Part shown: positions 1-5,680 of the stretch, piece by piece
How the letters are laid out: the number at the start of each line of letters is the position of its first letter
Position numbering within the stretch: position 1 is the stretch's first letter
Origin: CAYGWP01 sp964353455
GTDB lineage: Bacteria; Planctomycetota; Phycisphaerae; FEN-1346
Length of the DNA: 6,448 bases
NCBI GenBank assembly: GCA_964353455.1
Contig: CAYGWP010000161.1
Location: 1-6,448, forward strand
Reading direction: 5' to 3'
Position numbers and translations under genes: made by a program
The notes under the pieces: generated by a model
Seen by the model: only the letters and a program-made list of their open reading frames with translations
Told to the model about the DNA's origin: nothing
Databases searched by the model: none

Positions 1-565
1 CCACGATGTCCGCCGGACGCACGCCCGACGCCAGGAGCCCGATGATCTCGGTCTCCGCGAACACCACGCACATGCTGCTTATCGGGGCGGGAGACTTCGC
101 CTTGTGCGCAAGGCGGCCCAGACGATCGAGGCCGACGGCGAGGCGCGCGGCCACCACCTCCAGGAACCGGCCCGTGCCGGCGGCGCACCGGTCGTTCATG
201 GCGAAGTCGCGGACGCTGCCGTCGGGGTTCAGGCGCAGGAGTTTACTGTCCTGTCCCCCAATTTCGATGATGGTGGCGGCGTCGGGCACGGCGTGGCGGA
301 CGCCGGTGGCGTGGCAGGTTATCTCGGTGACCGTCGTATGGGCGAACGTGATTGAGTTGCGTGTGTACCCTGTGGCCACGGTGCGTCGGACCTGTCGGCG
401 CGTAAGGCCCGCCTCCTTGAGGAGTTCGTCGAGGAGTTCGCGGGCCAGGCGGTCGTGGTGCACGCCCTGGTCCCGGACGCCTGCGGCCACCTGCCTGCAC
501 GTGCCGCATTCAAGGAGCACGATCTTGATGGCCCGCGATCCGCCGTCGATTCCGGCACAGATCAT
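1..565 (-). CDS. 2-hydroxyacyl-CoA dehydratase activase (BadF/BadG/BcrA/BcrD ATPase family), C-terminus outside window
   Basis: This is the ATP-dependent activator of 2-hydroxyacyl-CoA dehydratases (HgdC/FldI type). In the family it is a homodimer with one bridging [4Fe-4S] cluster that injects a high-energy electron into the dehydratase, in the cytoplasm of anaerobes. The visible 188 residues contain the ASKHA phosphate-1 loop (GIDGGSRAIKIVL, 5-17), a second nucleotide loop EIGGQDSK (101-108), and both cluster cysteines: C127 in NDRCAAGTGRFLE and C166 in SSMCVVFAETE. The spacing and numbering match C127/C166 of Acidaminococcus HgdC. The family is usually about 260 residues, so about 70 are missing beyond base 1. 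The ATG start follows GGAGG (571-575) with a 5-base spacer and overlaps the upstream stop as ATGA, implying translational coupling to a dehydratase-component fragment. The family is certain; the physiological substrate is unknown. Confidence 0.93.
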   Translation of the reverse strand, partial: MICAGIDGGSRAIKIVLLECGTCRQVAAGVRDQGVHHDRLARELLDELLKEAGLTRRQVRRTVATGYTRNSITFAHTTVTEITCHATGVRHAVPDAATIIEIGGQDSKLLRLNPDGSVRDFAMNDRCAAGTGRFLEVVAARLAVGLDRLGRLAHKAKSPAPISSMCVVFAETEIIGLLASGVRPADIV

Positions 566-1032
566 CGCTTCCTCCGTTCCAGGACGGTCTCCACGAGCGC
601 CTCCAGCCGGGTCGTCAGTGTCGGCCACATCGGGTCGGCGACGGGGGGCACTTCCAGTTCTACGACCGGCAGTGAGAGTTCATCGCGGACAATTTCGCCG
701 ATGACCGAGCCTTCGAGGGCGCAGTGGCTCGCCCCCGGTATGCGCGAGACGACCACCGCCTCTGCCCCGAATGAGCGGGCGTCTCGCACGATGCGGGCGG
801 CACGGTCGGCCGAGGGGCCGGCCATCGGGTCGGCAAGGGCCGCACGGGCCAGGGCCTCCATCGGCGGCAGGTCCTCGCCAATCGCATCGAGGGCGTGGCA
901 GAAGAGGTACTCCGTGCCGCACAGCCTTGCGCCGCAGTCTTCCAGCAGGTTCATTACGCGGAGGTCCGCCACGGGGTTGACCCAGAAGATGCGAGCGGCG
1001 CCCGCGGGCATCACGCCGAGGTTTTCGCACAT
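562..1032 (-). CDS. C-terminal fragment of a 2-hydroxyacyl-CoA dehydratase D-component (HgdB/FldC-like), 5'-truncated
   Basis: The 156 residues match only the C-terminal third or so of 2-hydroxyacyl-CoA dehydratase D-family subunits, which are normally about 350-430 residues. Visible features are the Rossmann-like strand and helix RIFWVNPVADLRVMNLLEDCG (14-34, abbreviated as RIFWVNP then LLEDCG), a central GTEYLFCHALD, the GAEAVVVSRIPGASHC segment whose C104 sits where the family often has a cluster cysteine, and the family-typical C-terminus TRLEALVETV (141-150). The N-terminal domain has no coding counterpart: only about 40 bases separate the upstream palindromic repeat from the pabB stop. 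The frame stays open through the repeat to 1122, but that extension (PLSHKGRG-type residues) is repeat sequence and I exclude it. ATG 1032 is preceded by the repeat's G-rich arm, which could serve as a ribosome site; ATG 1011 is an alternative. Its stop overlaps the activase start. It could be a decaying remnant or an expressed partial subunit; I favour a remnant. Confidence 0.7.
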   Translation of the reverse strand: MCENLGVMPAGAARIFWVNPVADLRVMNLLEDCGARLCGTEYLFCHALDAIGEDLPPMEALARAALADPMAGPSADRAARIVRDARSFGAEAVVVSRIPGASHCALEGSVIGEIVRDELSLPVVELEVPPVADPMWPTLTTRLEALVETVLERRKR

Positions 1033-1034
1033 CG

Positions 1035-1132
1035 CCCCTCTCCCCTTGTGGGAGAGGGGTTGGGGGTGAGGGGGCGAACCACGGCAACCCCTCACCCGGC
1101 CTTCGGCCACCCTCTCCCGCAAGGGGAGAGGG
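1035..1132. repeat. Cluster of nested palindromic repeats at the pabB / dehydratase junction
   Basis: There are three stem-loops in 98 bases. CCCCTCTCCC (1035-1044) pairs perfectly with 1050-1059. GGCC (1098-1101) pairs with 1105-1108 around TTC. CCCTCTCCC (1110-1118) pairs with 1124-1132. In addition GGGTGAGGGG (1064-1073) is the exact reverse complement of 1088-1097, so the whole block is two inverted copies of one unit. Translated, it gives peptides such as PSPLAGEG and PLPQGERG, which recur in mis-extended protein predictions from many bacterial genomes. That fits a dispersed extragenic palindromic family. It lies exactly at the truncated 5' edge of the dehydratase fragment. It has no U-tract and is not a standard terminator. 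Confidence 0.85.
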
Positions 1133-1161
1133 TTGGCGTCGCGGCTCGAATGGCGATTCGT

Positions 1162-2634
1162 TTATACTACCAGCCCGAGCGCCGCGAGCATCGCGCGGGC
1201 CTTGTCGGTCGTCTCGTTGAACTCGGCCTCGGGCACCGAGTCGGCCACGATCCCGCCGCCAACCTGCACGTGGACCTCTCGCCCGGCGGCAATCAGCGTC
1301 CGGATGGCGACGTTCAGCGCGCACCGGCCCGCCGGCTCCGACGGCGTCGGCGGACCGAGGTACCCGACGGCGCCTGTATAGACACTTCTACATGTCGGCT
1401 CAAGTTCCGCGATGATCTGCATCGCCCGGACCTTCGGGGCGCCCGTGATCGACCCGCCGGGGAACGTCGCCTTCAGGAGGTCCGTCACATCGCGTCCCTC
1501 GTGCAGCCGCCCCTCCACGGTGGCCACGGTGTGATAGACGGCGGCGTAGCCCTCAAGCGTGCACGGCTCGGTGACGCGGACGGTGCCGTACTCGGCGACG
1601 CGCCCCAGGTCGTTCCGTTCGAGGTCAACGATCATTACGAGTTCCGCGCGGTCCTTCGCCGAGGCCAGCAGGTCGTCGCGCATGCGGGCGTTGAACGCCT
1701 CATCACCCGGCCTCAAGGGTCGCGTGCCCTTGATTGGCCGCGTGATGATCCGTCCGCCGCGAAGGTCCAGGAAAAGTTCCGGGCTGCTCGACAGGACCGC
1801 CCTGCCCTCGCCGAGGCCGAGATAGGCGGCATACGGAGCGGGGTTCGCGCGGCGCAGGCGCACGTACAGGTCCGCCGGCTGCCGCGCAGCCTCGCCCGAC
1901 GGCGCTGCGACGGTGAACCTGCGGCTGAGGTTGACCTGGAAGATGTCGCCTGCGGCAATGTACTCGCGTGCGCGGGCCACCGCCGCCTCGTACTCCTGGC
2001 GCGTGAAGTTGCACACCAAGTCGGCATCGCGTGTGCCACGGCCGGCTTGCCCGGCCGTGCTATGTTGGCCATCGGGGTGTGCCGCACGAGCCGCGAGCGC
2101 ATCCAGAATCGCCTCTGCCGCGCGGCCGTCGGGGCCGACCAGAAACGCCTCGCCCCGCGCGTGGTCCAGAAGGAGCACCGTCTCGTACAGGCCGAACCAG
2201 AGGTCCGGAAGCGGAATGTCTCGCTTCGCCGAGAGCCCTGCCTTCGGCTCCACGTACGGCGCGAGGTCATACGAAAGGTAGCCGTAGAGTCCCGGCCCGT
2301 ACGGCAGGTGCGCCGCGGCATCGTCATCGGGCCGGCCGAGGTCCGCGAGAACCGTGCGGAGGAGGTCGAAGGGATTGCGCGCAAGTGCGCCCGTGCACTC
2401 GCCATCGGGCCGAACGATGCGGCCCGTGCCACCGTCATGGATGACGACCGCGGCCGGCTCGGCCGCAAGGACGCTCCACCGCGCAAGCGCGGCCGGCCCG
2501 CCCGCGCTATCGAGCCAGACGGCGTGCCGACGGGCCGCCAGGCGGGCAAACACCGCCTCCACGTCGGCCGCCCACGGCACGCGCCGCACGGTCACCGGCC
2601 GCGACCCTCTCAGTATGCTCTGAACGTCCGCCAT
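1162..2634 (-). CDS. pabB: Aminodeoxychorismate synthase component I
   Basis: This enzyme converts chorismate with ammonia (supplied by the PabA glutaminase) to 4-amino-4-deoxychorismate, the first step to p-aminobenzoate and folate. It is cytosolic and 490 residues long (E. coli PabB is about 453). The N-terminal Anth_synt_I domain includes LDS (41-43) and the PYGPGLYGYLSYD region (111-123). The chorismate-binding domain runs from about 208 to 488: DIFQVNLSRRF (230-240), SSSPELFL (282-289), PIKGTRP (300-306), VDLERNDLGRV (336-346), FPGGSITGAPKVRAM (391-405), YTGAVGYLG, and GGGIVADSVPEAEFNET at the end. K302 in PIKGT is the catalytic lysine position that marks PabB; TrpE has PIAGT. ATG 2634 is preferred over an in-frame TTG at 2658 because GGGAG (2639-2643) lies 4 bases upstream. 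Residues about 183-205 form an extra linker encoded by a palindromic repeat. No pabA or pabC is visible nearby. Confidence 0.93.
   Translation of the reverse strand: MADVQSILRGSRPVTVRRVPWAADVEAVFARLAARRHAVWLDSAGGPAALARWSVLAAEPAAVVIHDGGTGRIVRPDGECTGALARNPFDLLRTVLADLGRPDDDAAAHLPYGPGLYGYLSYDLAPYVEPKAGLSAKRDIPLPDLWFGLYETVLLLDHARGEAFLVGPDGRAAEAILDALAARAAHPDGQHSTAGQAGRGTRDADLVCNFTRQEYEAAVARAREYIAAGDIFQVNLSRRFTVAAPSGEAARQPADLYVRLRRANPAPYAAYLGLGEGRAVLSSSPELFLDLRGGRIITRPIKGTRPLRPGDEAFNARMRDDLLASAKDRAELVMIVDLERNDLGRVAEYGTVRVTEPCTLEGYAAVYHTVATVEGRLHEGRDVTDLLKATFPGGSITGAPKVRAMQIIAELEPTCRSVYTGAVGYLGPPTPSEPAGRCALNVAIRTLIAAGREVHVQVGGGIVADSVPEAEFNETTDKARAMLAALGLVV
2037..2059. repeat. Palindromic repeat inserted in frame in the pabB interdomain linker
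   Basis: CACGGCCGG (2037-2045) and CCGGCCGTG (2051-2059) form a perfect 9-bp stem with a 5-base loop. The stem is flanked by similar direct copies of GGCATCGCGTGTGCC (2023-2037) and GGCCATCGGGGTGTGCC (about 2067-2083). Together they encode the low-complexity linker HPDGQHSTAGQAGRGTRDAD between the two PabB domains, where homologues have a short linker. The ARPGKPAVAH-type reading of another frame recurs in other genomes, which suggests a mobile dispersed repeat tolerated here because the reading frame is kept. Confidence 0.65.
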
Positions 2635-2662
2635 GCTTCTCCCGGCCTCGCACCCCAATAAT

Positions 2663-2739
2663 GTAGGCCGGGGCAGAGCAAAGCGCCGCCCCGGCTTTCC
2701 GTTGGTCCTGAAAGCGTGCCGGGGCGCGCCCCGGCCTAC
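2663..2739. repeat. GC-rich inverted-repeat element between the membrane-protein gene and pabB
   Basis: GTAGGCCGGGGC (2663-2674) is the exact reverse complement of GCCCCGGCCTAC (2728-2739), giving 12-bp terminal inverted repeats around a 77-bp unit. Inside are an 18-base perfect palindrome (2718-2735) and a further pairable arm GCCCCGGCTTTC (2688-2699). It fills most of the 120-bp gap upstream of pabB. The layout is that of a miniature dispersed repeat. It could also slow or end transcription of the gene before it, but no T-run follows on the minus strand. I see no target-site duplication. Confidence 0.75.
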
Positions 2740-2754
2740 GTGCCCCTCAATTCA

Positions 2755-3690
2755 TCACGTCTCCAGCCGCACGGCGAAGGTCATGATATAGACGTTGTAG
2801 CCGAGGGCGGCGGCGGCGGCAATGAGAAAGATGATGACCGACGCCCATCCGACCAGGGCGGCGCCGACCATCAGGTAGGCCAGAATAATATCGACCGCCG
2901 TATATACGACAAGAACGCCGGCGTTGACCCTGTTGGATTCCCTGCGGACCATCGCGCGGATGAAGGAGATCGTGAAGACCGGCAGCAGCAGCACTATCAC
3001 CGCCCACGCCAGCAGCCGCTTGAAGGGGGTGATCTTCAGGACCTCTTCCTGGACGTTGGCGGCAGTGAAGATGCCGCCGCCGAGGCCCTTCGTGTAGCGG
3101 CGCTCCAGGAGGATGCGGCGCCCCGCCACGTCGGCCAGGCGCAGATCAACGTCGAGTTTCGCCTCGCCGCCGAATGACTCAAATACATTTACCTGGCCGA
3201 ATATGACGCCCTGCACGCCAAGCGACCGCCCCTCTTCCAGGGCCGCCGCGAGGTTGGCGCACCCCGGCTGCCTGAGGCGCAGGCCGTCGCGGACCTTCTC
3301 CATAAAGGTCGTGTCGCAGACGTCGAGGATGCCCGACTCCTGGATCTCGGTCCGCAGGCCCGCGGTGAGCACGTCCGACGGGTCGTTCGCCAGGTGCAGC
3401 ACGGCCACCGTCCGCACGTCGCCGCGCGCCTTGCGCAGGTCGGCGACAACATCGGGGGCAAGTTGCCGGGCCACCTCCAGGCGCATCGGGCCGACCACGG
3501 GCCGCTGCGGACCGAAGTAGTCCCACCCCAGCCACGCCATGTACCCCACCAGCGCAACCGCGCCGATGCGCGCCAGGACCTGGCTTATGACCGCCCACGT
3601 GCCCATCGTCGCTCCTCCAAGCAGGCAGCCTGCGCCCCTGGCCGCGGAAAGCGCGGCGAAAGCCGTCAGAAGGCCCTTCCCGATTCCCAT
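2755..3690 (-). CDS. Multi-pass membrane protein with a CsgG/TolB-N-like domain
   Basis: I do not recognise a named family. Counted from the shorter start (ATG 3606, 283 residues), it has one membrane helix at about 5-28, a soluble alpha/beta domain at about 64-172, and three further hydrophobic helices at about 197-218, 229-253 and 255-277, with basic residues between. The soluble domain resembles the CsgG/FlgO/TolB-N fold: VRTVAVLHL then LRTEIQESGILDVCD, then AAALEEGRSLGVQGVIFGQV, then LDVDLRLADVAGRRILLERRY (partly abbreviated). That family binds envelope components, but a protein with C-terminal membrane helices is not a classical CsgG. Two starts have strong ribosome sites: ATG 3690 (AGGAGG, 6-base spacer; 311 residues) and ATG 3606 (GGAGGA, 6-base spacer). 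I give the longer one because the extra 28 codons keep the local GC3 bias. Residues before 3690 are repeat DNA. It follows the MIT-AAA ATPase on the same strand after 182 bases and may belong to the same functional group. Confidence 0.75.
   Translation of the reverse strand: MGIGKGLLTAFAALSAARGAGCLLGGATMGTWAVISQVLARIGAVALVGYMAWLGWDYFGPQRPVVGPMRLEVARQLAPDVVADLRKARGDVRTVAVLHLANDPSDVLTAGLRTEIQESGILDVCDTTFMEKVRDGLRLRQPGCANLAAALEEGRSLGVQGVIFGQVNVFESFGGEAKLDVDLRLADVAGRRILLERRYTKGLGGGIFTAANVQEEVLKITPFKRLLAWAVIVLLLPVFTISFIRAMVRRESNRVNAGVLVVYTAVDIILAYLMVGAALVGWASVIIFLIAAAAALGYNVYIMTFAVRLET
3613..3618 (-). promoter_or_regulatory. Ribosome binding site for alternative start ATG 3606
   Basis: GGAGGA on the minus strand, 6 bases before ATG 3606. 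It makes the shorter 283-residue form of the membrane protein, starting directly before its first clear membrane helix, a credible alternative. Confidence 0.5.
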
Positions 3691-3696
3691 GCGCCC

Positions 3697-3702
3697 CCTC
3701 CT
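3697..3702 (-). promoter_or_regulatory. Ribosome binding site for start ATG 3690
   Basis: A consensus AGGAGG on the minus strand, 6 bases before ATG 3690. It is the best Shine-Dalgarno match upstream of the membrane-protein gene and the reason for choosing this start. It lies just outside the inverted-repeat element. Confidence 0.55.
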
Positions 3703-3730
3703 GCCTTTCGCCGGCACGGCAACGGCTCTC

Positions 3731-3857
3731 ACCGCAGAGAACGCGGAGAACGCCGAGAAAAGCATCACATATATTTAATTAGAAACAACATATTTGCACT
3801 TTCACGGTCTTCCGCCTTTACTCTCTTCACCTCTGCGATCTCTGCGTTCTCCGCGGT
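3731..3857. repeat. MITE-like element: inverted arms of 9-base tandem repeats around an AT-rich core
   Basis: The left arm (3731-3757) and the reverse complement of the right arm (3831-3857) agree at 23 of 27 positions. Each arm is built of a 9-base unit like GAGAACGCG repeated about three times, so one frame reads AENAENAEK and the opposite strand reads FSAFSAFSAV. The core, especially 3764-3800, is strongly AT-rich, unlike everything else in the window. Repeats of this ACCGCAGAGAACGC type are dispersed in many bacterial genomes. It occupies most of the gap between the AAA ATPase stop (3873) and the membrane-protein start. No transposase is encoded. The AT-rich core might hold promoter elements for the membrane protein, but I cannot pick out a convincing -35/-10 pair. 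Confidence 0.8.
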
Positions 3858-3872
3858 TCAGTCCTTTAGCCG

Positions 3873-5012
3873 TCAATCGTCTTCCTCGTCGGCGCCGGAG
3901 GGTTTCTCCTTCGCGTCGCGCCAGCGCTCCAGGTTCTTGATCATCTCGGCGCTCACCGAGGGTTTCACCTTTTCGAGCGCATCGGCGAAGTCAGCGGCGG
4001 TCACGAGTTCATCGTGGCCGCTCGTGATCTGGCGGCGGACGCCCGCCATCTTGGCGCGGTCGCAGACGGCCGCCATGTCGGCCCCGCTGTAGCCGGCCGT
4101 CTGGGCGGCGACGGCGGCAGCCGAGACGTCCGGCGACATCGGCACGCCCTTCATATTCAGGGACACTATAGATTCCCGCGCCTTCTCGTCCGGAAGGCCC
4201 ACGTAGATGTGCGTCCCCAGGCGGCCCGGACGGATGACCGCCTCGTCGATGACCCACGGCTTGTTGGTGGCCGCAAGGACCAGCATGCAATTCGTCCCCT
4301 TGATGAGCCCGTCGGTGAGGGCCAGAAACTGGGCCACGCTATCCACTTTGCGGTTCCCGCGGCGCGCAAGGAGCGCATCGCACTCATCGAGAAAGAGGAC
4401 GGCCCGGTCGTGCCGGCGGGCCTCCTCGAAGACGCGGGTCAGGTTCTTGGCGGTCTCGCCGACGTACTTGCTCTTTATCTGCGACAGGTCCACGTTGAAG
4501 AACGCGGCGTCGAGTTCGCCCGCGATCGCCTTGGCGACGTATGTCTTTCCGTTGCCCGGCGGACCATAGACGAGGACGCCCGCCCCCGTCTCGGCCCGGA
4601 ACCGCTCGTAGATCTCCGGGTGCTGGAGCGGCAGGATGACCTTCTCGCGCAGCACGTCCTTCACGTCGCCCAGGCCGGCCACGTCCTCCAGTTTGACCTT
4701 AGGCCTCTCCATAAGTTGAAGCGATCCGGCCGGGGCCTCGTCGTCGGCGCCCTCGCGCTGGCTTATGACCTGGCGGACCGAGCCGCCGCCTTGCGTCTCG
4801 GCCTTCTTCTTCATCTGCGAAGCCAGGTCGATAAGGTCGAAGGCGTCCTCGACGTACCTTGCGGCAATCTTGCCGTCGGACTGCTCGGCAAGTTTCAGGC
4901 CGAACTCGGCCGCCTTGGCGGTGTGGAAGAAGGCCCGGGCGTAGTTCTTCTCGACGAGCGCCGCCTCGGCCGCCGCCTCGTGGTCGCGCTTGCGGTCGGC
5001 GTAGAAACTCAT
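3873..5012 (-). CDS. MIT-domain AAA+ ATPase, Vps4/CdvC-like
   Basis: The 379-residue protein has the architecture of Vps4, the cytosolic hexameric ATPase that pulls apart ESCRT-III filaments. Residues about 6-72 form a three-helix MIT-like domain (EKNYARAFFHTAKAAEFGLK, then YVEDAFDLIDLASQMKKK). A flexible linker (73-100) leads to the Vps4-type core entry ERPKVKLEDVAGL (102-114) and VILPLQHPEIY. The core has Walker A GPPGNGKT (150-157), pore loop 1 SKYVGE (181-186) with aromatic Y183, Walker B VLFLDECD (205-212; D209, E210), sensor 1 N250 in AATN, arginine fingers R261 and R264 in RPGR, and the small-domain motif GYSGADMAAVCDRA (308-320). The C-terminus KPSVSAEMIKNLERW resembles the Vps4 C-terminal helix. 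There is no room for the beta-domain insert of eukaryotic Vps4. GGAGG (5020-5024) lies 7 bases before the ATG, and the start overlaps the preceding Snf7-like stop by ATGA. The fold is certain; the ESCRT-type role is inferred from domain order and neighbour. A generic CDC48-class ATPase is the alternative. Confidence 0.9.
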   Translation of the reverse strand: MSFYADRKRDHEAAAEAALVEKNYARAFFHTAKAAEFGLKLAEQSDGKIAARYVEDAFDLIDLASQMKKKAETQGGGSVRQVISQREGADDEAPAGSLQLMERPKVKLEDVAGLGDVKDVLREKVILPLQHPEIYERFRAETGAGVLVYGPPGNGKTYVAKAIAGELDAAFFNVDLSQIKSKYVGETAKNLTRVFEEARRHDRAVLFLDECDALLARRGNRKVDSVAQFLALTDGLIKGTNCMLVLAATNKPWVIDEAVIRPGRLGTHIYVGLPDEKARESIVSLNMKGVPMSPDVSAAAVAAQTAGYSGADMAAVCDRAKMAGVRRQITSGHDELVTAADFADALEKVKPSVSAEMIKNLERWRDAKEKPSGADEEDD

Positions 5013-5671
5013 TTATCGCCCTCCATAAGGTCCTTGAGCCTCTGCCGCCCCTCCGAGATCTTGTCCTTGACGCCCGGATCGGTCTCGGCCTTCGAGCGGG
5101 CCTTGGCCTTCGCAGGCCGCTCCTCGGAGATGTCCTCGGCCACCTCGTCCGTCAGTTGCGTCATCATCTCCTCGACCGAGGGCACCTGGTCGGTCATCTG
5201 CGACTCCACGCCCGCCATCTCCTTGGCGTGCATCTTTTCCCATATCTTATCGGTATCGACCTGGTCGCCCAGTTTGTCCTCCACTTCCCCGAGGACATCG
5301 GCCACCGACTCCGGGTCGATCTGGACGACGGTATTGATGGCCGACAGGGCCGCGACGAATTCCTGGTCGGTCTTCGCCAGTTCCAGTTTCGTGAGGAGTT
5401 GCTCGAAGACCCACCGCTTCATCTCCAGTTTCGACATCATAAGTTCGCTGGCCCGCACCGCCTGGAGCGCCCGCTGCGCCGCCGCCTTCTGGCCGTCCTT
5501 GAGGTACGTGCGGGCCTCGCCCCACGACTTGTCGCGGTCCTTCTTCAGTTTGTTGACACGGTCCTTGACCACATCAACCGCATTCTCCGCCTCCCGAAAC
5601 GCCTTGCGCCGCTTCCGATCCTGGTCCTTCTCCCTCTCGCGCTTCGACTTGAACAGGTCGCCGAGTGCCAT
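5009..5671 (-). CDS. Snf7/CHMP-like (ESCRT-III-like) helical protein
   Basis: ESCRT-III proteins polymerise on membranes and are remodelled by Vps4. This 220-residue product has their size and charge pattern: a strongly basic N-terminus (FKSKREREKDQDRKRRK, 7-23), a long helical hairpin (about 24-100) with LKDGQKAAAQRALQAVRASE (57-76) at the position of the CHMP alpha-2 stretch of alternating small residues, then LELAKTDQEFVAALSAINTV (96-115) and an acidic segment PESVADVLGEVEDKLGDQVD (120-139) like the alpha-4 region. A low-complexity Ala/Lys linker (185-197) ends in a C-terminal helix with RLKDL (211-215), similar to the MIM1 motif read by MIT domains. There is no signal peptide or membrane helix. 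ATG 5671 is chosen because AAAGGA (5681-5686) is 9 bases upstream; ATG 5680 would abut it directly. It is coupled by an ATGA overlap to the MIT-AAA ATPase gene. Homology is judged by eye and remote. An unrelated coiled coil is possible, but the coupling to an MIT ATPase argues against it. It does not resemble PspA/IM30. Confidence 0.72.
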   Translation of the reverse strand: MALGDLFKSKREREKDQDRKRRKAFREAENAVDVVKDRVNKLKKDRDKSWGEARTYLKDGQKAAAQRALQAVRASELMMSKLEMKRWVFEQLLTKLELAKTDQEFVAALSAINTVVQIDPESVADVLGEVEDKLGDQVDTDKIWEKMHAKEMAGVESQMTDQVPSVEEMMTQLTDEVAEDISEERPAKAKARSKAETDPGVKDKISEGRQRLKDLMEGDK

Positions 5672-5680
5672 TGCTTTCAT

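Noticed and set aside
1162..2634. Anthranilate synthase component I (TrpE) as the identity
   Set aside because: The diagnostic motif is PIKGT with lysine (PabB) rather than PIAGT (TrpE), and the other motifs also fit PabB better.
895..2661. 588-codon open frame on the plus strand
   Set aside because: It lies antisense to pabB. Its length comes from high GC and codon bias on the opposite strand, and the translation is arginine-rich with no recognisable domain.
2718..2735. Rho-independent terminator for the membrane-protein gene
   Set aside because: The perfect palindrome is not followed by a T-run on the minus strand, and it is part of a larger inverted-repeat element.
3764..3800. Sigma-70 promoter in the AT-rich core of the repeat
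   Set aside because: AT-rich hexamers exist, but none pair at a 16-18 base spacing with good matches at both boxes.
3731..3857. CRISPR array
   Set aside because: The 9-base units are contiguous with no spacers, and the arms are inverted rather than direct repeats.
3873..5012. FtsH protease or proteasomal ATPase
   Set aside because: There is no membrane helix, no HExxH protease motif and no proteasome-docking HbYX tail. The N-domain is an MIT-like helical bundle.
5009..5671. PspA/IM30 phage-shock protein
   Set aside because: There is no PspA-type N-terminal amphipathic helix or typical PspA core pattern. The basic-to-acidic polarity and MIM1-like tail fit Snf7/CHMP better.
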